A DNA stretch of 64,000 nt, from assembly GCA_029448655.1 (NCBI GenBank), contig JACCLO010000031.1, forward strand, positions 62,001 through 126,000. The letters run 5' to 3'. Shown here one piece after another: positions 21,093 through 32,469 of this stretch. Source of the stretch: Wolfiporia cocos. Lineage: Eukaryota; Basidiomycota; Agaricomycetes; Polyporales; Phaeolaceae. The notes beneath the pieces are model-generated. The model made no database searches, was not told the origin of the DNA, and saw nothing but the letters and a program-made list of their open reading frames with translations. Within the stretch, counting starts at the first letter, position 1. Every line of letters starts with the position of its first letter. A program made the translations under genes and the position numbers.

Positions 21093-24000
21093 GTTTCATC
21101 GTCCCTGATGAAACTATTCCTCATTGTGTACGTCCCAAGAGCGGTATAACGCGTGATGACGAAGTGTCAAATGCCGTTATGGTGCTGCTTCAATTTGTCA
21201 ATTGAACAGGGATAAATGGGAGTTTCAGGACTTGTGGTGGAACCTGAGCGTGGAAGGCGATTTTATTCCTTATAGTGATTTGTAACGCGTGATAGCGAAG
21301 TGCTAAATGCCGTTACTAGCGATTATCAACGCGTGATGACCGAAAGGTCAAATGCCGTTGTTAGGGAGATGTAGTCGTGTTACTAGAGTGTGCTGTCATT
21401 GTGCATGCGGATCCTAAGAGGAGGGACTCTCCTGTTATCGCTGAAGGTGTTCTAGTGCCTTTTCGCGACCTTGGTCGGATTATTGCTTTTGCTTATGACG
21501 TTACTCGTAGTAGAAGGCGATATGGAAATGGTCATCATATAGTGCCTTTGAATCTACTTGTAATCTGTATCTCCAATAGCTTGCCAAGCGTATTAGAGGG
21601 TGCATTGTGTCGTTGTACGTATTTCGGATAGCATTGTGCGATATTCCTTAGAGTGAGGGCTTCACTGTTAGCTCTGGAGATTTTCTAGTGTCTCTTCGAG
21701 CCCTTGGGCGGATATGTTGCTTATGCGTAGTACCCATTGAGTGTGACATAGCGGTGCTTTTTCGACGTCTATTGCCTAGCGGTGAATGGGATTGCAAGTT
21801 CCTTCGTTCGCGTGGCGGGTGTCTTAGGCTTTGTGCTTGTACAGGGGTAATCCTACTTTGTACGACTTATGCGGTTTGAACGGTTATTAAAGGGCGTCGC
21901 CTTATGAACGTTTATGAGGCGTCGCCTCCCTAGTATCGCAAGTACTAAGCGTGTGACATTTGTCAATGCCCATTTGTTACAGGGGTTGTGTCCCCTAGTT
22001 AGATTGCTTCTACGTAGCGATCTCTTCGGAGTCGTAAGTTCCGGAATGAAGCTGTGCCTTCGTTGTTGTATGCACTTATTTATTAACGAGTAGGCTTCTC
22101 GTGTAAAACCCCATAGTATAAGTACTAATCATTGTGCATTATGGTCAATGCTTATGATTGTATTCCCTGATACTGTAGTGTCGTTGCCGTAGTGAGGCCT
22201 TATTGGGTAACCGTGAGAACATACATCCTTGTCAGGAGTTGTCTCGTATAGGTGTATCCCGTAAGGGCTGAAGTCCCATGGTGGCGATGACGGTAGTTTC
22301 CAATGTGCTTGTATGTCGTTAAAGTCGTTCTTCGATTGAGTATGACATTGTAAGCGTGGGAACTGGGATGATCGTTGGGGAAGGGTATATTTCGCTATTG
22401 GATAGATAGCTACTATATTCCTATTACAGGGTTGTCGTCCATATACGAATAGGACAGTACGAGCATGAATGAGGGTAATCGGGCCTCTTAGTGCATGTCG
22501 TTTGTTGCTTTAATGACCGTAAGGTTCATTTGTAAGCGTGGGATAGTGGACTTGTTAAGGTCCTAGGTGCGAAATTAGGGTTTCCACCCCCTCTTTCACG
22601 TTTGATCTCCCGATCAAACCTATCCAGATGGTTTTGGTTTTTAAAGAGGTTAAACCGCCTCTATACCCAGATAAGGGTGGGTGGATGTGGGCCGAAGGTA
22701 TTCTTGACGTATATCCATATACGGCTGTATCCAGTGTAGTCGCTCGCATATGCGACCAGATTTTTATACTAAGGTTTCCAAGCCCTAGTTTGTCGGAATC
22801 GAAGGGTTTTCCAGGCCCATATTCGATGTAGTGACGAGATGTAATCCTTTCTTGACGTAAGGATACAGATCCGGATTTATTTATTACGCGTCTCGACGGC
22901 GTAGGTTTCCGTAAACCAAGCAATTAAATGATAACCGATTGCCAAATCGGCTTGATTGAATTAATAAGGGGGACTCCCTTGTTATCTCTGGAAGTTTTCG
23001 AGTGCTTCTTCGAGACCTTTTGCGGACGATCGCATTGAGTTGCTAAGGTGTATTTTTCGAATTCGGTTATTCTCCCCACAGAGAAAAGTTGAATCGAAGT
23101 GAAATCAAAAGTGAGGTAGCTAGCCTCGTGACGAATTTTGCGATTGGCGTGCGAAATTGTCGACTTCAATACAGGGGGGGACCGGTTGGAAACCGGTGTA
23201 GATTCGGCGATTGTGCGAGAATGCCGAATGAAGTGTGATTCTAGAAGCCTTGCGGCCTCCGCTACACTTCAAGGGAACGCGTATTAATAGCGTGTGTCCC
23301 TTGTTTTCCTTTCCTCTAACCCAGATTGCAAGATTCAATGAAGTAATCTTGTTGCGATCTGTTTGTACATGGGTGGCTGGTGGAAACAGCGCTGTACCCA
23401 ATTATTTATAGACGCTTGTCAGACGTCTCTTCCCAATCGGATGGTAATTTCCTTGTCAGGAATTCCATTACCAAAAGGGGTGCCCCCGTTCTAAGGTTCT
23501 TTGTGACATGTGACCAAATGACAGATGCTCAATAACCCGAATCCCCTTTTCAGGAGCGAAGACCGAAGTCAAACGGGCGCCGATAGATTAAGAATCTTAA
23601 TCGACTTGGTACTTAGGCATTCCCATAGTAATAATAGTTATAAGCATATGTTTGCCAAGCGTACGCGATCCTACGTCGAGTAAGGTACTAGTATCGTTTT
23701 TCGATTGACTTATTGTACCTAAGACGTAAAAGGTTGCTTTATATGTACATAAGCGACCTTAACCAGGCTAGATAACCTGGGAACCAGCAGGTGACGCAGG
23801 ATTTCCAGAGGCGAATACAAATGCTATTGGACGGTTTCTAAGCTACTTTACAAAGTAAGTAAGCTACTAGGAGCCGCCACTAAAACTACATATTTATCTA
23901 CTTATTGACTGGGATACCAGGGTACCTGAAAGAGAGCTCATCATCAGCGATCAACGCTGAGTGGTCATGTCTAACACAAGAAGAACGGGGGCATGGTTAG

Positions 24001-24929
24001 GGGCGCCCTTGTCAGGACGCCGCGCGGAATTTAGCCGACAGGTGTCTTCATCGAAGCGCGCGACTTCCTTCTAGAAAGAGAGTCGGTGACTGCCAGCGCT
24101 TGATAAGCTGGGTCACATGGTTGGGAATAGGATACACAGCCCATTTCCTCGTGGAGATGAGCTGGAAAGTGGTCGCAGTATTACACCGCGACCGGTCCGC
24201 GCTTTAGTGGTAAGGCTTGCCATCTATAGCCACCTGGGTGTCACATCAGGGCTAAAAAACCATCCGTCGATCTAAGATCGCGCATTCACGAGCGCTCCAC
24301 ACATCAAGGATGGTGGGCAACGCCGCATGCTTCCGGTGGGGCCCCAACTCGGTTTAACCCAGGCTCGCACACCGAGCTGCCCGTAGGACTTACGCTATTG
24401 GCTACCGCGAGTGACCTCGGCTGGTTTGGCCTTGCGAGCCGCACCACCTCACCACTTGGATTCCCCGAAGGAGATCCCAAGCGGGCCCCTTACGCCTGGG
24501 GGGCGGCTTTGGAAGATTCCCACACCCAACTAAGGGAATACGCCGAAGCGCATATCCCTATGGGGATCCTACTGGTAGTGTTGGGTCCCTGAACAGGGAT
24601 TGCCAAGACAGGGGGCTGCGCGCACACAGGCAGACGGTCCCCTTTTCCCAATAGGCGGGTCTCAACCGCTGGCACCAGCAACCTTGTCAGGAAGCCGGCG
24701 CCTCTCCTTAACCCTGGAGTCCGGGTTCGCAGGACGCATGCTGCTGATTAGGCAAGCAGCGCCCCACTGGGTGGCAGCAGGCCGCTAAGCCCGCCGCCGA
24801 TGTATCCCAATCCGCAACCACGGAGCATACATCCCCTTTGCAGGAGAGTAGCGGCCCCTGCGCTATCTCAGACACCTGTTGGAGGAAAAACCCAGGCGCC
24901 ACCAGTTAAGGAGGCGCAGGGGGGTAGGT
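21093..24929 (-). other. non-coding interior of element E
   Basis: No frame above about 120 codons and no retroviral motif. It contains three covarying hairpins (21147-21360) and two neighbouring palindromes near 21890-21935 (the second is GAGGCG-T-CGCCTC). Copies of CCTTGTCAGG-like motifs occur near 22230, 23450, 24008 and 24682. The right-hand 0.9 kb (about 24030-24929) matches the D leader (about 44030-44890), for example at 24246-24286 and 44244-44282. Confidence 0.75.
21147..21360 (-). repeat. three copies of a covarying stem-loop motif
   Basis: Copies at 21147-21179, 21292-21316 and 21327-21360 share CGCGTGA-hairpin-AATGCCG. Outer arms change together (TAACG/CGTTA, GTAACG/CGTTAC, CAACG/CGTTG). 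Inner arms change together too (TGAC/GTCA, TAGC/GCTA, TGACC/GGTCA), while the loop stays GAA-rich. Paired changes on both stems point to a selected RNA or DNA fold. Confidence 0.7.
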
Positions 24930-24941
24930 AGTTCTATTCTT
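24930..24941 (-). other. primer-binding site of element E (self-priming type)
   Basis: On the minus strand it reads AAGAATAGAACT, one base inside the 5' LTR. It is the exact complement of AGTTCTATTCTT (minus strand of 25077-25066). Confidence 0.78.
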
Positions 24942-24942
24942 A

Positions 24943-26036
24943 TGACACAGATGGCTCTGTGGGACTCACCAAGCCAGTATCCTGCGATGAACTAGGCGAC
25001 TTAGGTGAGGAAGAGGTTATCAGACGCAGTAGGAGGTAGGAGGTTCTTCTACGGCGTACGCCGAGAAGAATAGAACTGAAGTTAAAGAGCGCTTGGCTCC
25101 TACTTATATACATTGTGTCGGGAGGGCACGTGCTACTAGCTAGCGGTTGCCTTACCGGGTTATGTGGCTTTGCCAAGTGGCGAAGCTTTATCTTATCTGA
25201 TGTTTAGTTACTCTATCTAGAATGGCCGTGGAAGGCCCTAATGGCCGACCCAATCGTAATAGAGGGATTATGTCTTATCTGTGATACTAACGCGGGCGCA
25301 GCCCGGGTATAGGTGAAGCCGGTTGCCGGATACCTTGCGGCATAATGGCGATTGGCCGTGCTTCGTTGGATGACCAAGGCGAGACGCCGAGGTCGTTATG
25401 CCATTGGACGGGTAGTACCGTGGCATGTGTTACAGCCCGGTCCGGATGGTTACCGGGGCATGTATTGGTCTTAGCCGTGAGGCGAGGACCGGTGTTTGGG
25501 CAGCGCCGTGATGGCAGAAGCCCGGGACTTGGAGAACGCCGAGTCCGTGAGATGGCCGAGAAGGCCGAGCCTATAGCGATATTGCCTTGATGCTAATATA
25601 GTGCTATTTGGCCGTGTTGCCATTATTATGCGAAGGCGTGGCGCGCCTGAGGTGCCATTGTGATCAAGGATCTTATGGCGGTGGGAAGCCGGGAAGGCCG
25701 ACCCAATAGTACAAGGCCGCGAGGCACTGTTTGTACATGTGGACATTATTATGCGAGCGTGCCGCGCTCGGCCTATCATTATGATCTACGATCTATGACG
25801 TGGCTGGTCTTGCTCTGACGGGCGAGACCTTTATGACGTAGCTGTAACTATGCTATTGGACCGGAAGGTGCCGTAGCGTTATGTATGCTGGTCATGTGGT
25901 GATAAGCCCAGTTAAGAGCTTGTCGTGGTGGCAATGGGAGTTAACCCGTAGATAACTTGTAGTTAGACGTATAAATCCCAGGTAAATTGCTATAATCGTA
26001 GGAAAAATGCTGTAAGCCCCAGATAAATCTGTGACA
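24943..26036 (-). repeat. 5' LTR of element E
   Basis: Identical partner of 19984-21077. Confidence 0.92.
25066..25110 (-). promoter_or_regulatory. core promoter of element E
   Basis: On the minus strand TATATAAG (25110-25103) lies 33 nt before AGTTCTATTCTT (25077-25066), the sequence complementary to the primer-binding site. Only a short GAGC/GCTC dyad lies between them. Confidence 0.68.
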
Positions 26037-26124
26037 ACCCGGAAAAATTCGAAGTATGGTCGGATCATCTGAACCTAACCTACTTCAAGACGGCTCAGAA
26101 GCTCACCAGGAGACAGGCAAGATG
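26037..26124 (+). pseudogene. Pol of element C, part 2: end of RNase H
   Basis: An 88-bp piece between the E duplication (ACCCG) and solo LTR F (AGATG at 26120-26124). It encodes the conserved [10 protein letters not shown] and RRQARW motifs, in frame with the parts before and after. Confidence 0.88.
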
Positions 26125-27015
26125 TGACACAGATCTAACTGTGGGACTCACCGCCTAATCCACAAGGTGAGGGGAATAAGCAGGCAAGCAGTCAGAAGGC
26201 GCGCAGAAGAGAGGTGAAGTTCTTCTAGGGCGCGCAGCGCCTAGAAGAACAGAACTAACGACTAAAGGCGTTAAGCCCTATCTTATATACATGCTTATAC
26301 TTGATTACGTAAGTAAGGGAATGGTCCTACCCTAAACGTGTTAGTCATATGCTTGCATAAGGCGATGGTGTCAGTATGGCACCATCCGTATATCATAATG
26401 ATGCGATAAGGCATCATGCATAGGTATCTATAGTGACCATGCTAGCCAGTAATGGACTTAGCCAGTAAGATACGAGGGATGGATCAGAAGATCCGCATAC
26501 ATGGTTACCGGGCCGGAGGCCTGGATCATAATGACGTCATGATTGGAAATGATGATGTCATGGAATGTACTAGACCATGGGTCTAGAATAGTGATGCCAT
26601 TATTGTGTAATGATGGCGTGCTATGGATTGGACTGGGCTGTAGGCCTAGGTCCAATGGTGTCATAATTGGTAATGATGACGAAGGGGTTACATCATAGTG
26701 ATGTCATAGCCAGGGGCTAGACCATATGATGTCATGATGATATCATTATTTGTAATGATGGTATCATGGGTTAGAATAGACCATAGGTCTAGTCTTGTGA
26801 CAGAGTGTCATGTAACATGTCATGCTTGATGACTAGCGTGTAAGCGCCGTGTCATAGATGCTTAGTAGCGCGTAAGCACTCTTGGGCTTAGGTAATAACT
26901 GTTAGGTTACACCGGCATGTCGGCTTGTACTGATAAGTACAGGATAACTCGTAGGTATGCGTAATAATACCGGATAAATGGCAATTAATTGCGGAAAAAT
27001 GTCAGATCTGTGACA
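26125..27015 (-). repeat. solo LTR F (891 bp) inside pol of C
   Basis: On the minus strand it begins TGTCACAGATCTGAC and ends CTGTGTCA, flanked by AGATG (26120-26124, 27016-27020). It is the same family as solo LTR G. U3 is filled with degenerate units containing ATGATGTCAT-like palindromes and one exact TGACGTCA (26532-26539). Confidence 0.88.
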
Positions 27016-28695
27016 AGATGGGCATTATATCTGTCAAGATTTAACTTCTCCATGCACCATAAACCAGGAAAAACCATGCTTACTGCAGACCCTCTGTCCA
27101 GGAGACCAGACCATGAAGAGGGGGTGGAACTCGACAATAGGAACAATATTCTGTTGAAACCGGAATTTTTTGTTAACTTTGCGCGAGAATTAGCCATCCT
27201 TGCGTTCGAGCCCCTCCATCAGTTGGTAATCCCAGATGACGAACTCCAACGAGAAATACACAAAGCATTGCTAGACAACGAGGTAACCAAGGACTACAAA
27301 GGCCTATTGGAGTCAGGACCTCACGAATTCGGCAAGTCTCTCAGAGACTGGAACTACGAGAATGGTCTACTCTTGTACCATAACAAGATCTACGTTCCCA
27401 AGGCACCAGAAGAGCTTAGAAATAAGGTCTTACAATTACACCATGACCACCCTACTGCAGGGCATATGGGGAGATGGAAGACATACAAACTCATCTCACG
27501 TAATTACTGGTGGCCAGGACTAACCAACTCGGTAAAGAAATACATACAGGAATGCGACACATGCCAGCAAATGAAGAATCGCCCGCAAAAGCCATATGGA
27601 CCCCTGATACCTAACGAAGTACCAGAAGCCCCATGGGAGATAATAACCATGGATTTCATTATGTACCTACCCAAGTCGAAGATAGACAACAAGGTGTATG
27701 ACGGAATCATGGTTGTAGTCAATTGCTTGACCAAGCGAGCATGCTTCTTCCCCATCTCCAGCAAATTCGGAACAAAGGATCCCGTAAGAGTCCTATACAG
27801 AAGGTTTTACCCAATACATGGGCTACCTAAACGTATCATTTCCGATCACGGAGTGCAGTTTGCATCCAAACTATTCGGCGAATGGTGTAAACTGCTAGGG
27901 ATAGAACATGCCATGACTATGGCATATCACCCACAGGCAGATGGACAGATGGAAAGAATGAATCAGACACTTGAACAATACCTCAGATGCTATGTAAACT
28001 CGTATTGCAAAGACAATTGGTCTCAATTCCTGCCTACGGCGGAATTTGCATACAACAACGCAGCGTCAGAGACTACCAAGATGTCACCATTCTACGTCGA
28101 GTTGGGAAGGCACCCAAAGGCTGGGCCAGCAGATTTAGCTATTCAGGCAAAAGCAGACCTTAATGAAATTGCAACCGATCGTTGGAACGCTCAGGAGCAA
28201 GCCAAAGCCGCAATGCAGTTAGCAGCTGACAGTATGAAGTGGTATTACAATCAATCGATCCAGAAAGTACCCTTCAAGGTTGGAGACAAGGTTATGATAG
28301 ACGTAAGGGATTACCAAACATCCGAAAGAAGTTTGGCCCCCAGGTACATCGGCCCGTTCAAAATAGTCGAACAACTGTCACCCGTGACTTTCAGACTACA
28401 CATGGATGGCCAATACCGAGCCTATCACCCGGTCTTCCATGCGTCAAAGCTAACACCATATACCGGCAAGGAAGAAGCTCCAGAACCAGATAAGTCAGGA
28501 GAATACGAAGTGGAGCAAATACTCAACCACAGATTCACACCCTCAGGAAAACTACAATTCCTGGTGCGATGGTTAGGGTACTCCATGGGAGAAGACACAT
28601 GGGAATATGAAGATGACTTCGTCAACACTAAGGAGTTGGTAGACGAATACAAGGCAGAACATGCCCTTAACGCACATACCGCTCCGCGAAGATGA
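27016..28695 (+). pseudogene. pol: Pol of element C, part 3: integrase and chromodomain
   Basis: HHCC finger (HHDHPTAGH...CDTCQQMK), integrase core with TMDF, ISDHG and DGQMER (D,D,E retained), the VPFKVGDKV/RYIGPF C-domain and a chromodomain (YEVEQIL, then FLVRWLGY, DTWEYE). It ends at an in-frame TGA (28693-28695). Element D has no stop here and continues through an Arg-rich linker, so this is probably another CGA-to-TGA change. Confidence 0.9.
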
Positions 28696-29427
28696 CACAC
28701 CCACAATATTCAAGTATTCGAACCAGATGACAACCCAGACTGGAAAGTTGGGGATTGTTATCTATGGCCAGATGATTGGCCACTGCAGAGAGGTGAATTT
28801 ACTCCGGAAGAATGCAAGAAAGTACGGAAGTGGTTAGTACGGGACAAATTCGGCAACTCCGTAGAAGAAGGCACTTGCTTCAACGAATATCTCGAATTCG
28901 CAGTAGGACCCCAGGGCACATATCCAGAAAGAGGCACTGAACATGCCACCGGATTTGACATCTACTCAGCCGAAGCTACCAGGATAAACCCTCACACCAC
29001 CATGCTCGTGAAAACAGACCTAAGAATCCTATTCCCTTATGGATTCAGCGGCAAACTGGAGACACATTCTAGCATGGCGAAGAAGGGCATACAGGTACAA
29101 GGCAGAGTCATAGACTGGGATTACTGTGGAGAAGTGATAGTCATGCTCTACAACTTCACCGGATATCCATACATGGTTAACCATAGGGACAAGATAGCAC
29201 AATTACTTCTGCAACCTGTCCCTCAACCAGAAATCCACCATAGTACAACCTACATGTACAATCAACAATACTTGAAGGACACAGCTCGTGGTGACAAAGG
29301 CTTTGGTCATACTGGTAGACACTTGGGAGAAGTCAAAATACTCCCTCATGACTATGAGGATTGGGACCGCCTGATGGAGCCCTCAGCGAGCAAGTGGCAA
29401 GATGTCGAACCACCGATCACCGAGTAA
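28696..29427 (+). pseudogene. C-terminal dUTPase of element C (decayed)
   Basis: Same frame after the TGA. dUTPase motifs: I TGFDIYSA, III GRVIDWDYCGE, IV RDKIAQLLL and V RGDKGFGHTG are present. Motif II reads ETHSSMAKKG where D has PRSSLARKG, losing the Arg that normally contacts phosphate. It stops at TAA (29425-29427), just before the polypurine tract. dUTPase hydrolyses dUTP to keep uracil out of cDNA; this copy is probably inactive. Confidence 0.82.
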
Positions 29428-29463
29428 CCTTTGCAGGGACCGCAAATCTTGAAGAGGGGGTAA

Positions 29464-30851
29464 TGTCACAAATTTTCCTATATTTTTCCCTATTTTTCCT
29501 AGACTTGTAGTCCAGTTTGTAGCATAGTTAGCGTAGCACGGATACTTGTAGATCACGTGACCCAGTAGAACTAGATGCCGACGGAACCTTCTAGCAGGTT
29601 CCATCCCATTCCACAGATATCACATGTTAATGCTCATATGTGTGACCGCTGACTCATTACACTTGTAGAGTCACCTGCCATCTGACTCATTCATAGTCAT
29701 AGCGCATACGTTATCACTTACGGTCACATGCAACCTGACTCATACCATAGTACCGTAGGTCCTAGTAGTATTAGGGGTCTTGTATTGCATGTGTCACAGT
29801 ATTATCTAAACGCCCTATTTTTCCGCTATCCGTAGCCATTTATCCGGTATTTATACGCATAACTACGAGTTATCCAGTACTTATCCCATACGGCTATAAC
29901 CTTACGGTTATTATTGCCCTTACGGCTTCTCAACGTACGCTTATGCGCTACTAAGCTAGAATGACACAGCGCTTACACGCTAGTCATGCCCCATGACACG
30001 TCCGGCTTGCAACCGTACCACGTCATAACCTACGTCATGGACTAGACCTACGGTCTTGTCCAGACTATGATATCATCATGATGTCACCACCATCATATGT
30101 CTAGGTCCCGACCTATGTATAGACACATGGCACCATACTGGCATCATACCCTCGTCATCAGTCTAGCCCTCGGGCTTACGACCAATGGCACTAATGGCTC
30201 GGCGCTCCGCCTTAGTCATTCCCCGGGATACAGCCTATGGCAGTTACCCCTCAAGACTCGGCCTTCGGCCTTGTCGTCATACTGGTCTCAACCGCCCCCA
30301 TGTGAATGTCTACAGGTAATATGATAGGTTCGCCATTACCGGCTTACCACGGTCTATTTCTAGCACAATCACACATCTATGCCTTATGCCGATACCGTAC
30401 CAGTATCACATGCTAACCCTTCTATTCGTAGATGGATCTTCCTTCCGTTGATGGTTACTCAGCCACAACGCCATACTAGGTACATACTGTATAGTAGTAC
30501 CAAACATGTATATAAGATAGGGACTAAGCGTCCTATACGTCTTAGTTCTATTCTTCTAGGCTATGCGCCTAAGAATCCTCTCACTTAGCTGCACTAGAAT
30601 AGTCTACCTTACCTCCCTCCCCACTGGAGGATAAGTGGTGAGTCCCACAGACTGTTCTGTGTCAGCATGTATATATACTGGAACAGTCTGAGCGTTACAA
30701 CTCAGTTCTGTTCTCCTCGATATTGAGCTACTGCCTAACAAGCAACCTCATCGCTCATACACTTTTACTTGCTATCTCTTCTTGTGTGTGTATACCTCTA
30801 AGCCGCCCTCAAGAAACACTATTAGTGAGTATTAGGTTTGGGTTTGTGTCA
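29464..30851 (+). repeat. 3' LTR of element C, interrupted by solo LTR G
   Basis: Begins TGTCACAAATTTTCC right after GAAGAGGGGGTAA and ends GTTTGTGTCA (30851). Net length without G and one GCATG copy is about 510 bp. Its promoter follows the G insertion: TATATATAC (about 30670) and a dyad with arms CTGAG and CTCAG (30688-30705). Confidence 0.82.
29792..30664 (+). repeat. solo LTR G (873 bp), F family, in the C 3' LTR
   Basis: Begins TGTCACAGTATTATC, ends CTGTGTCA, flanked by GCATG (29787-29791, 30665-30669). It lies directly upstream of the TATA box of the host LTR. Opposite orientation to F; both have TATCCGGTATT, CTACGAGTTATCC and the GTCATGATG-type repeats in U3. Confidence 0.88.
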
Positions 30852-31331
30852 CCGTGATCCGTGATCGGGATTGGGTTGCCAGCCAATAGCAGTAAAGCCT
30901 GTTGGCTATACTTAGCTATGGTGCCATAGTTGCATGAGCATGGTGTGCTCATGATGTCATAGGCAGTGTGCCTTGATGATGTAGTGGTCTAGCTAGACTG
31001 GCTAGACTGGGTGACGTAGTGGTGACGTGTCTGTCATGGTGACATATGTCGTGACTTGCTTCTGGTGTTATCCATGTGGATTGATAGGCCGCGTGGTTGA
31101 TAGAAGAGCTTGACTAATAGTCTATGACTAGCGTGTCGCATGTGTCGTATCAGCTTAATAGTGTGTAAGTACCTTGTGTAAGTGATAAGGGTTGGCAATG
31201 GGATAAGTCCCTGATAACTGATAGGTAGACGTATAAATCCTAGAATAATTGCTATAAATAGCAGAAAAATGGCCATGTCCTGTAAATACTGTGACATGGC
31301 ACAGACTAGTCAGTCTTAATGATGCAGCAAG
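30852..31331 (-). repeat. truncated F/G-family LTR fragment and junk
   Basis: About 30890-31295 reads on the minus strand as the U3 part of an F/G-like LTR (starting TGTCACAGTATTTACAGG at 31295, with TTTTTCTGCTATTTATAGC and GTATTTATACGTCTACC-like remnants). No matching far end exists, so it is a fragment. Confidence 0.55.
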
Positions 31332-31771
31332 TGTCACAGATTTTGGGTCCCCTTCAGTAATCAAACCAAGGCACTAGTGGTACTGAAGTCACATGATGGT
31401 TTGGCCCTCATCAGGTAGTATAGCGGTATAACATCTAGCATAGCGTGGCACCCTAGAGGCACATGACTTGCTTACATATACAGAGGCTGTGTAGATAGTG
31501 CATGGACCCTTACGTTAGGGTAGGCCCTAAGGCCCACCTGCGCTCATCCTCATGTATATATAGTATGTCGTCTGAGGCTTACACCTCAGACTTGTCAATC
31601 TCGTTGTTGGGGGCGTTTCCCCTCTTAGCTGGCATTCTTAGTCTTGCTGGTCTTGTGTGCCCACCTCGCCTCGCTATGGCCCCAAGGCCCCTTAGCAACT
31701 AGGTGTTGTACTCTACCTATTCGGTATTGGGGGTATATTAGATGGTAGTGAGCCTATGCCACTTTGTGACA
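31332..31771 (+). repeat. LTR P
   Basis: Begins TGTCACAGATTTTGGG and ends TTTGTGACA. It aligns with solo LTR O in its 3' half. TATATATAG (about 31556) is followed by a perfect dyad with arms GTCTGAGG and CCTCAGAC and core CTTACA (31570-31591). Flanks GCAAG and AGCTC do not match. Confidence 0.65.
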
Positions 31772-31915
31772 AGCTCCTTGTAATCCTTAGTGACCTTGTT
31801 GTCTAGCAATGCTTTACAAATCTCTCGGAGTATCGGTTCATCCAATTCTGGCACCACATGGGAGGTATCAAGAGCCATTGCCATGAACTCTCGCTCGAAA
31901 AATTCTGTCACAAAT
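31772..31915 (-). pseudogene. fragment of Ty3 pol (linker between RNase H and integrase)
   Basis: The minus-strand reading gives a peptide with ALLDNKVTKDYKEL, closely similar to the linker in C (KALLDNEVTKDYKGLLE) and D (QALMNDQITKDYQELLK). It is trapped between LTR P and an H-like LTR. It comes from a third, otherwise lost element. Confidence 0.7.
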
Positions 31916-32139
31916 CTAGGTCACGCTAGATACTAGGACGTTATGGAGCAGTAACTAGGGTATATTCCCCCTAAGGTGGTGACCTGAATACAATAGGCAC
32001 CAAGCATGGGAATATGAACTGCAGATATAGCCGGACCCTTGATAACAGCCAAGCTGTTATCATAGCCCTTTTGGGGGAGTGGCTATATTGCCACTCATGA
32101 GCACATTGCATTGGGTCCATGGTGCGTCTTGTGATATCA
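31916..32139 (+). repeat. H-family short LTR
   Basis: Starts TGTCACAAATC and ends near TGATATCA. It shares with element H the order GTTATGGAGCAGTAACTAGGGTA, CATGGGAATATGAACTGCAG, the GATAACAGC...GCTGTTATC inverted repeat and GTCTTGTGATAT. No target duplication found. Confidence 0.6.
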
Positions 32140-32469
32140 GTCCTGCACTTCCATAATTGACATCCAATGTGCTGCTTGACATGCTCACCACACTTGGCAT
32201 GCCAAACCAGTACTCACACCTGATTGGCTAGTGTACATCATCAGGTGATAAGTTAGTTGTAGTAATTGGCACAAGATTGACAACAGAAAGTGTGCCCAGC
32301 GTCTGCAGACAATTCTCCTTCAGTGATGGGGGTAGCAGAACAGTGTTGAACTTTGGCACCTTGAGCTTCTCCATTCCCACACCTGGCCTGTGTCAACCAT
32401 TGCATCTCTGGGGATTTGCATACTCAGCCTCACTCTCATTCTCATACACATTCAATGAGGGCTTGTGTG
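32140..32469. other. gene-like remnant without clear frame
   Basis: Continues across solo LTR Q into 33432-33600. Low coding signal on the minus strand, no family recognised. Confidence 0.3.

Larger units (their letters stand above)
19984..26036 (-). mobile_element. element E: 6-kb non-autonomous LTR element (LARD-like) inside C
   Basis: Two 1094-bp LTRs (19984-21077, 24943-26036), in which I found no difference, begin (minus strand) TGTCACAGATTTATC and end CTGTGTCA, flanked by ACCCG on both sides (19979-19983, 26037-26041). The 3865-bp interior has no gag, protease, RT or integrase in any frame. The primer-binding site and polypurine tract are intact. About 0.9 kb next to the 5' LTR is homologous to the leader of element D, so D-type proteins could mobilise it. 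Identical LTRs imply very recent insertion. Confidence 0.92.
17655..30851 (+). mobile_element. Ty3/Gypsy element C, old copy with C-terminal dUTPase, three later insertions
   Basis: Coding pieces (17714-19983, 26037-26124, 27016-29427) are in one continuous frame once element E and solo LTR F, each with one target copy, are left out. Only nonsense codons break it. The order is protease, RT, RNase H, integrase, chromodomain, dUTPase, as in element D. A polypurine tract (29451-29463) and 3' LTR (29464-30851, with solo LTR G inside) end it. No 5' LTR and almost no gag are found, so it is 5'-truncated or obscured by element H. It is the oldest layer in this part of the window. Confidence 0.88.

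Noticed and set aside
21151..21160. Possible box C/D snoRNA (RUGAUGA-like GTGATGA)
   Set aside because: The second copy of the motif lacks the box (GTGATAG), no box D partner is present, and the paired changes fit a stem-loop better.
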